NCBI RefSeq assembly: GCF_000499845.2
Contig: NC_023751.2
Coordinates: forward strand, 8,908,335 to 8,972,334
Source of the DNA: Phaseolus vulgaris
Taxonomy: Eukaryota; Streptophyta; Magnoliopsida; Fabales; Fabaceae
DNA: 64,000 nucleotides
Direction: 5' to 3'
Positions 38,075-50,500 of the stretch are shown piece after piece. A program made the translations under genes and the position numbers. Each line of letters begins with the position of its first letter. Position 1 is the stretch's first letter. The notes beneath the pieces are model-generated. The model made no database searches, was not told where the DNA came from, and saw nothing but the letters and a program-made list of their open reading frames with translations.

Positions 38075-38941
38075 ATGTTCCCGCCGCCGCAGCCACTGAC
38101 GACACTCCCTTCCCTGCCGGATCTCATCCTCACGGCCCTCTCCGTCTGCTTCCTTGTCTCCTCCTCCAAGCCAAACATCGCCTCCACCCGCTGCCCCTTC
38201 CCACGCCGCTTCCTCAAATTCCCCGCCATGTCCCTCACCGCAACACCCTCCAAAAACACCTCCACAGCCACCGCCCTCAACACCCTCCCCCCGCGCCGTC
38301 ACAGCTTCGCGTCCCCGCAATCCCTCTCCGACTGGCTCAAGCCCCGCCTCCCCTCAGACTCTTTCGCCTCGTGGGGCGTCAAGCCCGGCACCAAAAACGT
38401 GCACAACCTCTGGCTCGAAGTCTCCCAGGGCGAAACGTCCCTCGCCGACTCCACCCCTCCGATTCGGACCGTCCACGTCGTCCTCGTCCGCGTCACCGCC
38501 AAAGACGGCAAGCTCCTCGTCGAGTCGCACCAGGAGTTGTCCGATGGAAACGTACGGAAGCGCGGCAGGCCCTTATCAGAGAAGATGAAGCCCAACGAGG
38601 ACCCCGAGTCCGCCGCCGTCAGAGGCATTTTCGAAGAGCTTGGCTCTGCGATTGTTGGTGCCGGACCCAATCCCGAATTCGCTGACATTGTCACCATCGA
38701 TCCCAATTCGTACGAGATGCGGGTCGAGGAGCGCGACTCGGGTTCCTACCCGGGTTTGCCGGGTTGCTACGTTTTGCACACGGTCAGCGCCACAGTTGAG
38801 GGTTTGCCCGATGGTGATTTTTGCACGTACGAGGTTGATGAGTACGAAGGGGTTTTAGATGAGAAGAATCTTGCGGACAGAGCTGTCTCTGTGAAGAAGC
38901 ATTATTGGACTTGGGTTAGTGCTGATTCCATCCACACTTGA
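38075..38941 (+). CDS. Nudix-domain hydrolase-like protein
   Basis: Single-exon frame. The reading frame is open from 37988, but 38075 is its first ATG (288 residues). An internal ATG at 38228 in good context (GCCATGTCC) would give 237 residues. The longer form begins with a short proline-rich stretch and a hydrophobic segment (residues about 13-30), suggesting targeting or a membrane anchor; that is inference. The core has a strand TVHVVLVRV followed by a Nudix-like helix, EDPESAAVRGIFEELGS at about residues 175-191. It keeps Arg183, Glu187, Glu188 and Gly190 of the GX5EX7REUXEEXGU box, but Gly replaces the Glu after Arg and the leading Gly is absent. Substrate cannot be told. GC-rich 5' half, AT-richer 3' end. 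It belongs to a plant family whose function I do not recognise. Confidence 0.82.
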   Translation: MFPPPQPLTTLPSLPDLILTALSVCFLVSSSKPNIASTRCPFPRRFLKFPAMSLTATPSKNTSTATALNTLPPRRHSFASPQSLSDWLKPRLPSDSFASWGVKPGTKNVHNLWLEVSQGETSLADSTPPIRTVHVVLVRVTAKDGKLLVESHQELSDGNVRKRGRPLSEKMKPNEDPESAAVRGIFEELGSAIVGAGPNPEFADIVTIDPNSYEMRVEERDSGSYPGLPGCYVLHTVSATVEGLPDGDFCTYEVDEYEGVLDEKNLADRAVSVKKHYWTWVSADSIHT

Positions 38942-41900
38942 TTCATATATACCTCCTTTTCTATTTTTATAGTTGAGTTTAAGCTGACAATTTTTTCTCT
39001 CTTTCTGTTGCAACTTTTTATGGATATCATATGAAATATTGATAGCATCGGTTTTTTACTTGTAATATAGTTTTTGAGATAATAAGGTTGGGGCAAATTA
39101 TGAGAGTGAAGCTGCTACTTGTACATCATGTCAATAAACCACGGCCATAAAATTTGCTGTTATTCTGCCTTTTCTTTATTCTCTTTTATAACTTCACTGA
39201 TCTGCATTCTGTCTTTTGCTTCTCAGTTCTCCTACTGATCCCATTTAAACTATCTCTTAGGTTTCATTTCATATGAATTGCCAAGTTTCTTTCTTGAATG
39301 CCAACTACTCACTCCATTTGTTAAAATGAATTTGGAAACAGCAGTGGTATTCAGATAATAGTTGTTGCTAATGCTTTCAGTTTGTGTTGCTATTTCAATT
39401 AAATTCAATCTTGATCGTTCTAATTACAAGTATCATAATGAAATAGATGCATGTACGTACAAATTTCTTTTGAGAATCAATATGTTTTAAACAAAAATGT
39501 AGTTCGAGTGTAGTTCATAAGTTGGTCATTTGCCGCCATACATAAAACACGAATCAAGCACACTAATATGTAACATCTTGGCTCGAAACTAGTGATGGTA
39601 ACTCCATATGAAGAACTGGATATAATATCCAATTGTGATTAGTGACAATAGTGTTCCTGTAAGCCACGCCAGAAACTGGCGTGGCCAAACCAGTTAGTGA
39701 ACCCGTCACATTTTCTATCTAAATTTGCATTGTGATTTTGGAATACTATCATTGAGTTGAGAATCTTCTGCACCCAAAATAATCTGCAGTTGGGAATACG
39801 TAAATGATTAATAAAGACAAATATTTAATACCGTGGGCGTAAAAGTTTATAAAAGAGAACAAAAAAAGCTCAGTTAATAACGCATAGTGGTCCAAGTTTA
39901 AGGAATTTGTTTTCCTTTAAATTAAACACACAGAAAAAGTGAGGAGAGTTTTGCCCTATTAATAAGTTCACTTGTCTCAACCTAGATTAATCCGACCCAA
40001 AACGTCCAAGACTTTCTCTATTTTTTTTAAAAGTTGTTTCATCACATCACATGAAACAAATTATCATTCATTAATTTTGCTAATTAGGTGTGTTTTCACT
40101 GTTCAAAATTCCTCCAGCATCGCGTGGTCCCAGTTTTTATTCTTTTAGTAAAATCGCATCACAGATTAAAACTAGCACCATTTCCAGATTAACAGTTATT
40201 TTAATAGAGGTGGCGTCCTATGCTTAATCACTAAGTCTGCTTCCAAAATTCACAGATAAAATTGACAGATAAAAAAAAGTGTGGTAGATGAGTACCTTAC
40301 TCATTTGCTTATATACTAATAATGGATGAGTAGGGTAGAAGCAATCTATACGTATGTATGTAACGGACTAATAATATGTACTCAACAAAACTTTTTTGAC
40401 AAATGTGTTAACATACCTTCAAAAAGTTACACGTTGTTGAAGCAAACTAAGTTGATTCTCGGGGTTTTCACTTACCAACGCGTTGCCTATTTGGAAGCGA
40501 CTTTCATGTCCATAAAAGCCACTGCACATCAATTTTTTCAAACGTAAAGTATCAAACTAATGAGCCTAGCTGCACTTCGAAAGTTCTGGTTCTCAACAAA
40601 GAAATCAACAGACAATTATTGGGTCACCTTTTGCCTCAACGTCAAGGTACACTTTTTTTAGGTCAATTTCTATAGGACTTTACTCTCATTTGTAATTAAC
40701 ATTTAAATCAAAGTTATTTTATCGATACTAAACAACTTTCGTATTTCCTAAAAAAAACGCAAGTTCTTATATATTCCTCTGAGATTTTTCAAAAATAATG
40801 TTCATTTAATCCTTTTATACACAACTAAAACTTTAAAACATTGATTCACTAATGGTCTATTTAGATGAAAAGAAAAGAAAAAACAAAAGAGAAAAGGTAT
40901 GAATGATTATATATTTTCTTTCTTTTTTCCACTCAAACAAATAGCAGAGTAATGAGTTGTGTTATATTCATGGTCTAAGCCATGTTACTTGAAGACATTG
41001 TAATTTCTGAAAGTAGAGGGCTTTAAAGTTACTTTTTGTAAAGAATTTCTGTTGGGGTTGGTATCCTTGTTGGCTGACTTTGTTTATCAAAATCCTAAGT
41101 GGGACAAGTATTTGCCATAATGCTTCTTTCTACAATTCTACTCAATGTGGAAGAGGGTTCTCGTTTTGAAGACTGGCATCTATATTTTGTATCAACCTTG
41201 TTAGACCAGTTGAAATTACTTTATATGCATACATCTTTTGGACTCTGGAATTTGTTAATGGTGTGGAAGTGTTTGCTATTGTCAAGTTCCTTTGTTTTTT
41301 CTTGCCATTTTCACGTTAATATCAGTTCCAATTTGTAGGGACCGGTAGGTAGAGCTTTTTGGCTTTTATAATCCTGAAAAAGTTATCTGACTTTACATTA
41401 TTTGAGCCACTATGATTTTATAAGTATTATGATAATCTCATGTGAGCTTAAACTAATTACCAAACTTGCTGCTTTAACTTTTGTAGGTTTACGTTTTACA
41501 CATCTGTTTGGTGAGCCATTAGCTTCCAATAGCAAAACGTATTGTTCAAAGAATTCTTCCCTTCATATTTCATAATACTATTTTTTTTCAGATTGTAAAA
41601 GTATCTCAAAATACTACAGCCTATAGAAGATGAACACAAAATCAGCAGAAATATAAATTACTTTAATCAAACGTGGATTCTTCATGTGAATTTTTTAAAA
41701 TATTTATAAAATGCCTAACAACAACCATTCAGAGCTTTTGACTTAGTTAAATAAATATATCATAAGTAAAAGTTTTTCAACTGGCAGCTTCAGCATATGC
41801 ATGTAATTAAGAATTCCGAGAATGCTGCCATGGTTGTGGTTGCATTGATGAAGGAGTAGCTCTTGACAATGAATGCGTGAGAAAAAAGCAGTAAGTAAAA

Positions 41901-42640
41901 AAGTAATTAAGTTTTTAACTATGAATCCCAGAGTTACCATTCCCTGGTATATTCATCTGAGACATGCATGGCCAGTATCATCTCTTCTTGTTCAAAAAAG
42001 AGAGAAAAATGTAAGCTGATTCATAGTTACCAAAAGTTTGATTAAAGTAAAGCATACATGATTCTTAAAGGCAAGGAATTGACACTTATGTGATTCTCCA
42101 ACGAAAGCTACCAATTTTTATCTCTTTTCTTTCACTCTCTCTTCTCCGAATCACATCTACAGATTCTTCAATCAAAGTTTTTCTCCTTCGCATCCACAAA
42201 ATAAACCAAAGAAACAAAGGTGACCCAGCATCTACTCATGGATCCACTTCCAAAAGCCACTAGTGAGATACCATGAAATCCAACGATCAACTGATTTTCA
42301 CTTCTATTTTTACCATCACGAGCAGAGCAAAACAAATTTAAATAGATAGTGCGAGGAAAAAAGAGAGAAAGAGAAAGAGAAAGAGATGAAAATAAAAGGC
42401 AAATTAAAGAGATAAGATGAACCATCTATAATATCTTTTCATTTTCACTCACAAAGTGTAACCTTTTGTCCTATCATTAACATATATTTTATTTACAAAT
42501 CACTTAGTGGCTGCAAAACACGTTTCAATACAAAGCCAACCAAAATCTGCAAACAAGAAAGCTTGAAAACTCGCCTCGATATGAGTACTGGATTATATCA
42601 TTATCATTTATATGTTGAAGTTAGCAAGATGGTGCTAAAT
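38942..42640. other. intergenic DNA between the Nudix and LEA_2 genes
   Basis: No gene recognised. It contains a perfect 10-bp-stem hairpin at 39663..39685 (separate entry). The open frames at 40326..40547, 41099..41338 and the minus-strand 42168..42425 have no recognisable family and look like chance. Confidence 0.55.
39663..39685. other. GC-rich perfect hairpin, 10-bp stem, AAA loop
   Basis: GCCACGCCAG, then AAA, then CTGGCGTGGC. It stands out in AT-rich surroundings. No T-run follows, so it does not look like a transcription terminator. It may be the relic of a transposable element end. Confidence 0.7.
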
Positions 42641-43273
42641 TTAAATTGTGGTAGAGCACTGCGTCCCTTGCTTGGAAGTGAGAGGACCAGCAGGAGTAGA
42701 GGGTCCAAAGGCATTCATAGCAACACAATTAACATTGAACCTGTAACGTCCAGAGACCCATGTTCCCACCTTCCAACGAAGCTTTCCATTGGCTTTCAGA
42801 TTCAAAACTAGTCTTCCAACAATTTGATCACGACCCAGTTCATAGCCAAGAGAGGGAGCCACAGGTAAAATGTTTCCCACCAGAGAGGCTGTTATGAGAT
42901 TACTCTCCTCTTGGCCCTGGTAGAAGGGTGGCACAGGGGTGTCACCGGTAATTTGCTGCGCCTTGTAGGTTGCATAGACTTGAATCTCATCGTAGTAAAT
43001 GCCAACTTTCTGGTTCGGGTTCTTGGAGAGAAGGGTGAGTTGGATGGAGGAGTTGAGGTTGGGGCCTGAGAGACTGAGCTGGTAGATGTCAACTTCTTTG
43101 AGGGAGAATTGAGGCTTGGCAGGGTGGAGGACGAGCCAAATAAGAAGTATTAGTAGTAGGATTGAGGTAAAACAGGCTGATAAACTGAAGTAGAGCTTCT
43201 TGTAGTTGCTCTTAATTTTCAATCCTTCTTTGGCAGCACAGTGTTTTGGAGAGGGTATTGTGATTTTAGACAT
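42641..43273 (-). CDS. NDR1/HIN1-like (LEA_2 family) membrane protein
   Basis: Single-exon gene of 210 residues, the usual size for this family. A basic cytosolic N-terminus (residues 1-27) is followed by one hydrophobic span at about 30-49 (SLSACFTSILLLILLIWLVL). A LEA_2 domain comes next, with the signature NPNQKVGIYYDEIQVYA at 85-101, the PPFYQG block at 115-120 and the terminal RWKVGTWVSGRYRFNVNC region (166-183). The family (NHL, including NDR1 and YLS9) sits at the plasma membrane and functions in pathogen responses and senescence; which member this is cannot be decided. ATG 43273 is the first in frame. A TATA box lies about 93 bp upstream and an AG microsatellite lies in the leader. 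36 residues after the span, the asparagine-proline motif needed for the fold is intact. Confidence 0.9.
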   Translation of the reverse strand: MSKITIPSPKHCAAKEGLKIKSNYKKLYFSLSACFTSILLLILLIWLVLHPAKPQFSLKEVDIYQLSLSGPNLNSSIQLTLLSKNPNQKVGIYYDEIQVYATYKAQQITGDTPVPPFYQGQEESNLITASLVGNILPVAPSLGYELGRDQIVGRLVLNLKANGKLRWKVGTWVSGRYRFNVNCVAMNAFGPSTPAGPLTSKQGTQCSTTI

Positions 43274-43290
43274 TTGTGAGAGAAAGAGGG

Positions 43291-43314
43291 AGAGAGAGAG
43301 AGAGAGAGAGAGAG
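43291..43314. repeat. (AG)n tract in the LEA_2 gene leader
   Basis: About 12 AG units, read as CT on the gene strand, lying 18-41 bp before the start codon. CT/GA tracts are common in plant leaders and are length-variable. Confidence 0.9.
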
Positions 43315-43365
43315 AAAGATGAAAGAAGGGATGCTTACAACGTTAAGGAAGAGGGGGGCTTGTGG

Positions 43366-43373
43366 TTTATAAA
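43366..43373 (-). promoter_or_regulatory. TATA box of the LEA_2 gene
   Basis: TTTATAAA, followed on the gene strand by CCACAAGCCCCCC and then the leader. The spacing to ATG (93 bp) leaves a leader of about 60 bases, normal for a plant gene. Confidence 0.55.
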
Positions 43374-46300
43374 GAGAGCAGAAAGCCACAATTATTATCT
43401 GCTAGCATGCTTTTGACTGGTAGCACTAGGATTTCCCTTGTGGTGATTAGTCTTTAATAATTATTATTATTATTATTATCAGATATTAAAGCCTTAAAGC
43501 TTCTGGAAAATTTATACTGTAAGGAAATTCTGGCATGGCATAGACGCATACGCTTCTAACTAGCATGGGTAAATTCAGCTGTTATGTTTGCTGAAAATTT
43601 ACATAACTTTTCTAGGCTTCTGAATCATGTATACATACCCTTGTTCACCTTCTTTTTAAAAGAATAACAATGTTATTTAAGTATGATTACTTTCAGTTCA
43701 TCAATTCACAGAATAGATTACTATTTACTTTGGAAGTAAGACTAGGAAAAAGTAAAAAACACATATTCTAACATACTTTTTCACTTTGCCTTCTCCAATA
43801 TAATTACCATTAAAAGAAGTACATACTTTCTTCAACCCTATTCACAAGATTTTTAAGCAATTTATACACTTAAAAAAACAATTAAAAACAACAAATTTGT
43901 CTGGTGTTCTAAAGTTATCCTTTCACCTTTAAAACTATAATATTTGAGAGAGACTTTGTAACCCATGAAAGATGAGGAAAAGGGTCCTTGGGTATGTATG
44001 CACTTGGTTGGGACACGTAGAATGAACTATTAGAACGTGTAGTTTGGTTCAGCCGAATGTCTCTGCATCATTTCCATCACTTTTTCTTACCAAACTACAT
44101 ATTTTTTCAAAATCTTTTGCAAAGAAATACTAGCGAAGTTTCAGAGGTACAGGGGGAGCTTTAGCCTTTTCCCCTGAAAACAAAATTTGCACTTTCATGG
44201 TTCCAATGTTAAGAGCACCATAAAGTTGACACAGATACACTGTAGAAAGCCTAGAATGTAACCCAGTTGTGTTAATGCAATAGGTATTTACGGTTATTTT
44301 CATGGTACCTCTACTTCTTTTCTTTAGGCCGTAAACCGCTATGGTCGTTTTCACCCTTTTCTGTAATGAGATGATTGTGACTGCCACACAACGCTAAGAA
44401 CCAAATATGTGGCAATAACTGTCCCCTATCCAACCTGTTCTTTTTGGCGCAATTGGGTCTGCAGTAGCTTGCTTTTTCAAAAGATCTTATTTCAGACAAA
44501 ACTTTGTTTGAGCAATTTAAGCAACACAGAGAAAAAGTGCAAGCTGAATTGAACACCCAACCTCCTGTAATTCATAAGAACTTTGATATTTAAAACTCTC
44601 AAGCATTCGATAAAATGGCCTTACTTAAAGTGTTCTAATTCTCTAGGGAACATTACCAATCAAAACTTCCAAGTAAAGGAAATATCTTTAATGTGTTCTT
44701 TGTATACTGCTTCATTTCTTAGACATTGAAAAGTTATGTATGTAGTTTGAAGACTAAGGAACAAGCAACAATATCATGGTAAAGAGCACAAGCCAAGTAG
44801 CCCCTATGAAGTGCACGTCACTAGTGGTTATTACCACCTGCAATCAAAGAAGAGGGTACACCATAATTCAGTGGGCCCGAGTTCCTCCTGCAAATATATT
44901 GGAAGCCCTATTGCCTTAAGATAACTCAGATAAAGATAATTTTTGGGAATTGCAAATTAAAACGATAGTATATATAGTATAAACAATATGATAGTGGCAC
45001 GATGATTGAAGGGAAGAGGATACGGTTATAGGTGATAGCTCTTTAAGCAATAATGGGGTGATTATAAAAGAAAGGCAGAAGCAAAGCTTCTTTTGTAAAA
45101 AGAGACGTAGAGGAAATAGACTAAATGCCCTTTTTTCATGATTGGAGATATGGCACAAATGGCCTAGTGGCGTGCCCTCTCGCTTCTGCCTATTGGAAAC
45201 AGTGTGATGTGTTATTCAGAAAATTGCTCAGACTTGTGCTTCTGATGATTTTCTAACCCTCAGTTTCATGGTTAGATTGGCATGAATAGTCTTGATGAAC
45301 TTTTAAGCAGTTGATTAACCGAATAAATAATAATCATAATAGTAGTTAAGTAAAGGATTACCAAGTGAAGTTCCATCATGCATATCAACACATGGTAATG
45401 GGGGACCATTTCATTTCTTTAATTTTGGGTCATTTGCCCACATATGACCCTAGTTAGAAGTTTAGATAGGCCATAGCAGAGACGTTTGACATTAAAAGTA
45501 ACTTTTTTTTCGGTTTTTATTGAATATTGATCCTTCAATCAAGAGAAGATGATGCTCCCATAACCTAGTGATTTCTCCTCTTATCACCTTTGTTACTTAA
45601 TTTTGTATTAATAACCCTTGAATAATCCGGAACATAAAGATTCCATTATGTTCATATTATTTGTCACACAGTATTTTACTTAGATTTATTGACATTATTA
45701 AAAGTTCCTTTTTCTGTTATCATTGAGTATTGATCCTTCAATCAAGAGAAGTTGATGACCCCATGATCAAGTGTTTCTCCTGTTTTCAGCTTTGCTTCTC
45801 AATTTTTTTTGTTTATATCTTTGCTCATGGATCTTAAAGACTCTCATGTGCAGATTATTTAAGGGAAACTTTTTGCTTAGTTTTCAGAGATAAAATAAAA
45901 GTTCCACACTTCTAGTTATATTGGTTTCTTTCCTTTTCTTTTTTTTCATTTTCTATATTTAGAAGAATTCCCCATAACTTTTTTTTAATTCAAAACATAA
46001 ACTAAAGACCTTAAGCCTATATGAAACTAAATAAATTGCTAACTTAGAATAGTGATTATGTTGGTTATTTGAATAGCTGAATATTCGGTTGAAATAAAAA
46101 AAGAATCATCTTCAAATTTGGTTGTTGGGAAGTAGAAGCAAGGAAAGGGTATGGTGGGGGAGTGAGTTGTTTAAACTTTAGACAACCTTTGGCATTATTA
46201 TTTCCAGAATGCAAAAGGGTCACCTGATGTTTGGCTACTACCATTTGTCCATTTCTAAACTATGTATTCTGTTTCTGTCTGCATACATTTTTTTCTTAAA

Positions 46301-47552
46301 TTTTATCCACAAACTTAATCAAGAATACAAATGCTCTATTGCTACCTGCAATTCTTGAACGCAAACACGACTCTATAATTTTCAATTTCACAATTCAAAA
46401 ATTCAGGTGATAAGGATCCCAACTCTGATATTAGCACGTGAAGAGGAATTGTTTTAACCTCTGCTTTTTGTTTTGCTTCTTTGTATACATTGAAAGTGTG
46501 TGGACAAAATTTTTGAAAAGAAAAATCACGATGTAACATTTATTTAAGAAAATTATAAAGGATTTGAGAAAAAAAAAATAGTATCAAACGTTTTGTTCTT
46601 TTAAAAAAAGAACTCGTCTTAAAATTCTTCGAACAGGTTTTTTGTTAAATTTATTTTTTCTTAAAAAATGCCTACTTTAAAATAATATATGATTGAATTA
46701 CGCTTTCCCTCTAATTATAGAAGTTACACTTTTCTTTCTCGTGAATGAATATGCATTATACATAAACTCCTGTGCAACTAATTTTAAACCTTTATTATCA
46801 ATTTGGAGACTTCGAAAAATAAATAAAAATTGTAAACAAAGATTCAAAACTAATAAGAAAGTTTAATATTTGATTTTATCTCTTTTAAAAACAAAATTAA
46901 TATTAGTGGACAAAATAAGTCAATAACATAAACAGTTGCAAAAGAAAGAAAATGTTATTAAAATGTAAGTAAATCATTATTTTGAACTACAATGAAAAGT
47001 TGGTCACAAACTACGAAATAACATGGCAAAGCCATTAAAAAGGTAGATGGCGTCCTGATATCATGCAGCTTCCAATGGAAATCAATCTTACTTCTTTTTC
47101 TATTTTTCAATTCTCCTTTTGTGGGGATGGAATATGGGTAGTGGTGGTGGGACGGGAATCACTTTCCAAACTCTTTCATATGCACTCTTTTAGAAAAGTT
47201 TGCTTGCTAAACCTGCAACCACCTTAGGTAAACCAAATTTTTACGAGAAAAGAGGTGGGTAGTTATTATTAAAAAAAAATCATTAAGTTATGACAATATA
47301 TAAGAATTCTTTACGTTATCAATCAGTAGCGAGTCCTTGTAAGAAACAACTTCTTAAAAGTAAATAAATAATGTGGCACAAATATCTCTATAAAACTTTA
47401 TAAAATTACAATGATATAATAATACATTGGGTATATTATTCACGATCTACAACGAAGGAAAATGAGAAAAATGGTTTTAGAAAGCATGTACAGAAATCTG
47501 GTATTTAAGGATTCAGGAAAACAAAATTTTGAAGCAACTATATACTATGAAC
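43374..47552. other. intergenic DNA between the LEA_2 and PRR5 genes
   Basis: Contains a (TTA)n microsatellite at 43456..43479 and two direct repeats near 45.5-45.8 kb (separate entry). Minus-strand open frames at 44130..44387 and 44311..44556 overlap in different frames and contain several cysteines, but I recognise no family in them. No RNA gene is evident. Confidence 0.5.
45488..45803. repeat. two diverged direct repeats of about 113 bp
   Basis: 45488..45600 and 45691..45803 share GACATTA.AAAGT, ATTGA.TATTGATCCTTCAA, TCAAGAGAAG.TGATG and TCTCCT.TT.TCA. About 90 bp separates them. They show clear divergence, so the duplication is old. Confidence 0.75.
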
Positions 47553-50500
47553 TCATGCTCTCCTCTCCAGCAAGTCAGAAATCTGTGAATGATCATATTC
47601 TTTACCATCTTGTTCTGCAACAAGACCATCAGGAAGAACTTGACGAACAAACTGTCCTTTCACTCTGGGACGCTGCTCTGCTAGTTTCTTTCTGCTCTCA
47701 TATCGAACCTGTTTAAAAGTATAAGAGAAAGTTAGCATCTTTCTTAAACAATGGTAGTCTTCCTATAATAATGTTACACAGATAGTAGTGGTGAACCTTT
47801 TTCTCATAGCATCTCTCTTTTCTTTTCAACCGGAATTTGTTTAGTGCTGCTTCTCTTTGGATTGATCGATGGGAGTTTGCATTGTTTGTGAGGTCCTCAT
47901 TCTTGCTCTCTGAAGCTACCCTGACAGTGGTAACTTGATCAACGTTGCTTATACTTCCACAGTTGCTTCCATAACCGATGCTGTTAAGATGGCTTGCGTT
48001 TCCATTACAGAAACTACTCGACACACTTTGATCAGTTGTAGGAGAGATATGCCCTCGAACCTCTGCATGTTCTGTTTTGTGCTCCTGTGTGTACACAATG
48101 TGGTTCTGGGAACTGTTTCCATTTGGACCAAGAGATTCATAAAGCTGCTCCGAACTACTCTCTTTCATGTTTGACTGATGAAAAGCATTTTGAAAGTTTG
48201 GTTCAAGAAGCACAACTGAACTTGGACTTGGCATTGTTGGTGGACCTGACTGTGTACGAAACATTGAAGGATGTACAGAACCATAGGCTGTCCATAGATC
48301 ATTGAACCTTACACCCTTTACTGGAATTGGGAGAGAATGCACTTGTTGAGAGTGTGAGGTTGCAAGTTCAGACTCTTTTGATTGGACTGTAGTTGGAGAC
48401 ACCATATATCTTTGCATACCTGGTGTTGAACTATCGGAGTTGCAGCCAGTAACAACGTGTGAGATGCTTTCCTTACCATTTGCTCTCTGATCTCTTTGTT
48501 GATCAGAGAAGTTAATTAACGCTGCAGGCGTCAATACTTGCAATTGCCTGTTAGTATACCTGCATCAATTTCAATGGTAAGCATATAGAAATTCAACAGG
48601 GCAGCGTATTTTTACGAGGCCAATTGACAAAATCCATAGACTTACTAACTTCTTCCCCCCTCCTAAAGAAGACACAACCCGAACTATGTAAAATTTAGTT
48701 ATCAAAAATGGTCTGAAGTTCCAAGAATTAAGCCCTTTTTTAAAATAAGTTTCTCAAAATTATCAGTCAATAATTACCATCCTTTAATATATTTCAGCAG
48801 GTAATTTTAATAAAACTGAACTCAACCTTTTAGTTTGTTTAAGGCCTTTCATCCCTGGAACTCCTTTATATTAAATTAATTAAGGAAGATGTGCAGACAT
48901 ATAGCAACCAACTGATTTCTACCAGTTAAAGAGAACTAGAAGGAACTTCAACACAATTTAAAATGAGGATAACAAGAGATTATAGCAGTTACCGCTTGAA
49001 GGCTGAAGCATTAGAATGCATCAGGGTGTGCCTTTCTTCAGTGAGTTCATTCTCAAAGCTGCTGGGACGAGATCTTCTCAGAGAAAGATCTAATTGAGGA
49101 GAAAGGTCAACTTTGCCCGTGCAATCAACTGTGGGACTCTTTACCATGCAGTTGGGATGAGTATGAAATGCTCCTATCAAGTCAATAGCTTCCCTGGAAG
49201 AGTTAATTTGAACATAGTGATTGTCATGAGCCTCACCACTGATGCTAGCATTCCCCAAATGCTCTGGATCAGCATCCTTGTCATTAGTTGTGCTTGCCTC
49301 ACCATTTCTCTGCATAGTTAATCCTAAAAAAATACAAGTTCGGTTCAATTTTAGACATTCTTCCCTTTCAAGTAACTAAATAACAGAAGATTTGCAATAA
49401 AGTGGTAGAAACTTACCTCCAGCATGACTGTCATTCATCATCAATGTCCGTCCTAAACGAATGCATGTTTCAACCTCTTGTGTCTCTGCTCCATTTGGAT
49501 ATTCTTCCCCACATTTCGCTGGAGAAAATTCTAGCGTGTTATCCACAGGGCCACTCTCAGCTTCCAAGTCAGGCTTAGTACAAGAGCTCTGCAACAGAAA
49601 GCAAACATACAGAACCTATATGAAAACTTCATTCAGACAACCTAAACTGAAAGCAATCTTTTCTTTAAACTATAAGAGGTTTATAGAAATACACAAACAT
49701 CTAGTTGAAAATATAATGCATTTGAAGTACACCAAGGAAATGTAAATTTTGGAGGACTGTTGCCATACCAAAAGGTGATATGCTTTGGTAGTGTTCCAAA
49801 GAAGTTAAAAAGACAATTTACTTAAGAAATAACTGTTGGGAAATTTCAGACAGATATGATTGAATTTCCAAGCTGATTAGCATTTGGAATGCAAAAGAGA
49901 CAACGGTGGAGACTGTAATGAGTGTAGTATTACATTATCCTAGCATCCTATTAAGAAACATTCTCGTTCGCAATGAATTAAGCAGCAAAAAAAGTTATAT
50001 TGATAATTAGATGGTTCTATCTGCATCCCCTGGAGTATGGTGACATACCCAATGTATGTAATTGTGTTGTTCTTCGTCCTCGCACAAATGTCTTCAAATA
50101 AATGCAATAATAATAACTTCTAGGTTTGGAAAACTAACCTGTGCATCACTTCCTTTCTCAATTAATTCCATATTTATCTGAATGCAGGCAGCATCACCAC
50201 TTGAACGATTGCTAGCAGCATTATTTTCAGCAGTGGCTTCAATCTTCTGCTGTGCAACACTCTCATCTTGGGGACCATTTGTGCCAGTGGCTGACTGACA
50301 GGGAAAATATAATAAATTAAAATTTCAATAAGTTATCAATAACATGTGACATTTTTAAGGAAAAAGGAACTGAAATGAGTGAATAGGAGTCCTACTGATT
50401 GTCTTCTCCAAACATGTTGCCACAAATTTCTCAGTTCATTTTTCCTTATTGGCTTAACAAGATAATCGGCAGCACCTCTCAGCATGCATTTGTATACTGT

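Noticed and set aside
38027..38858. Several long open frames overlapping the Nudix gene in other frames and on the minus strand
   Set aside because: They are low-complexity by-products of GC-rich codons; only the frame through 38941 has conserved domain text.
42168..42425. 85-codon minus-strand frame beyond the LEA_2 gene
   Set aside because: Contains a run of SLSLSL from a GA-rich tract, with no domain.
44130..44556. Cysteine-containing minus-strand frames that overlap in different registers
   Set aside because: They suggest a decayed coding region, but I cannot name a family and neither frame is long.
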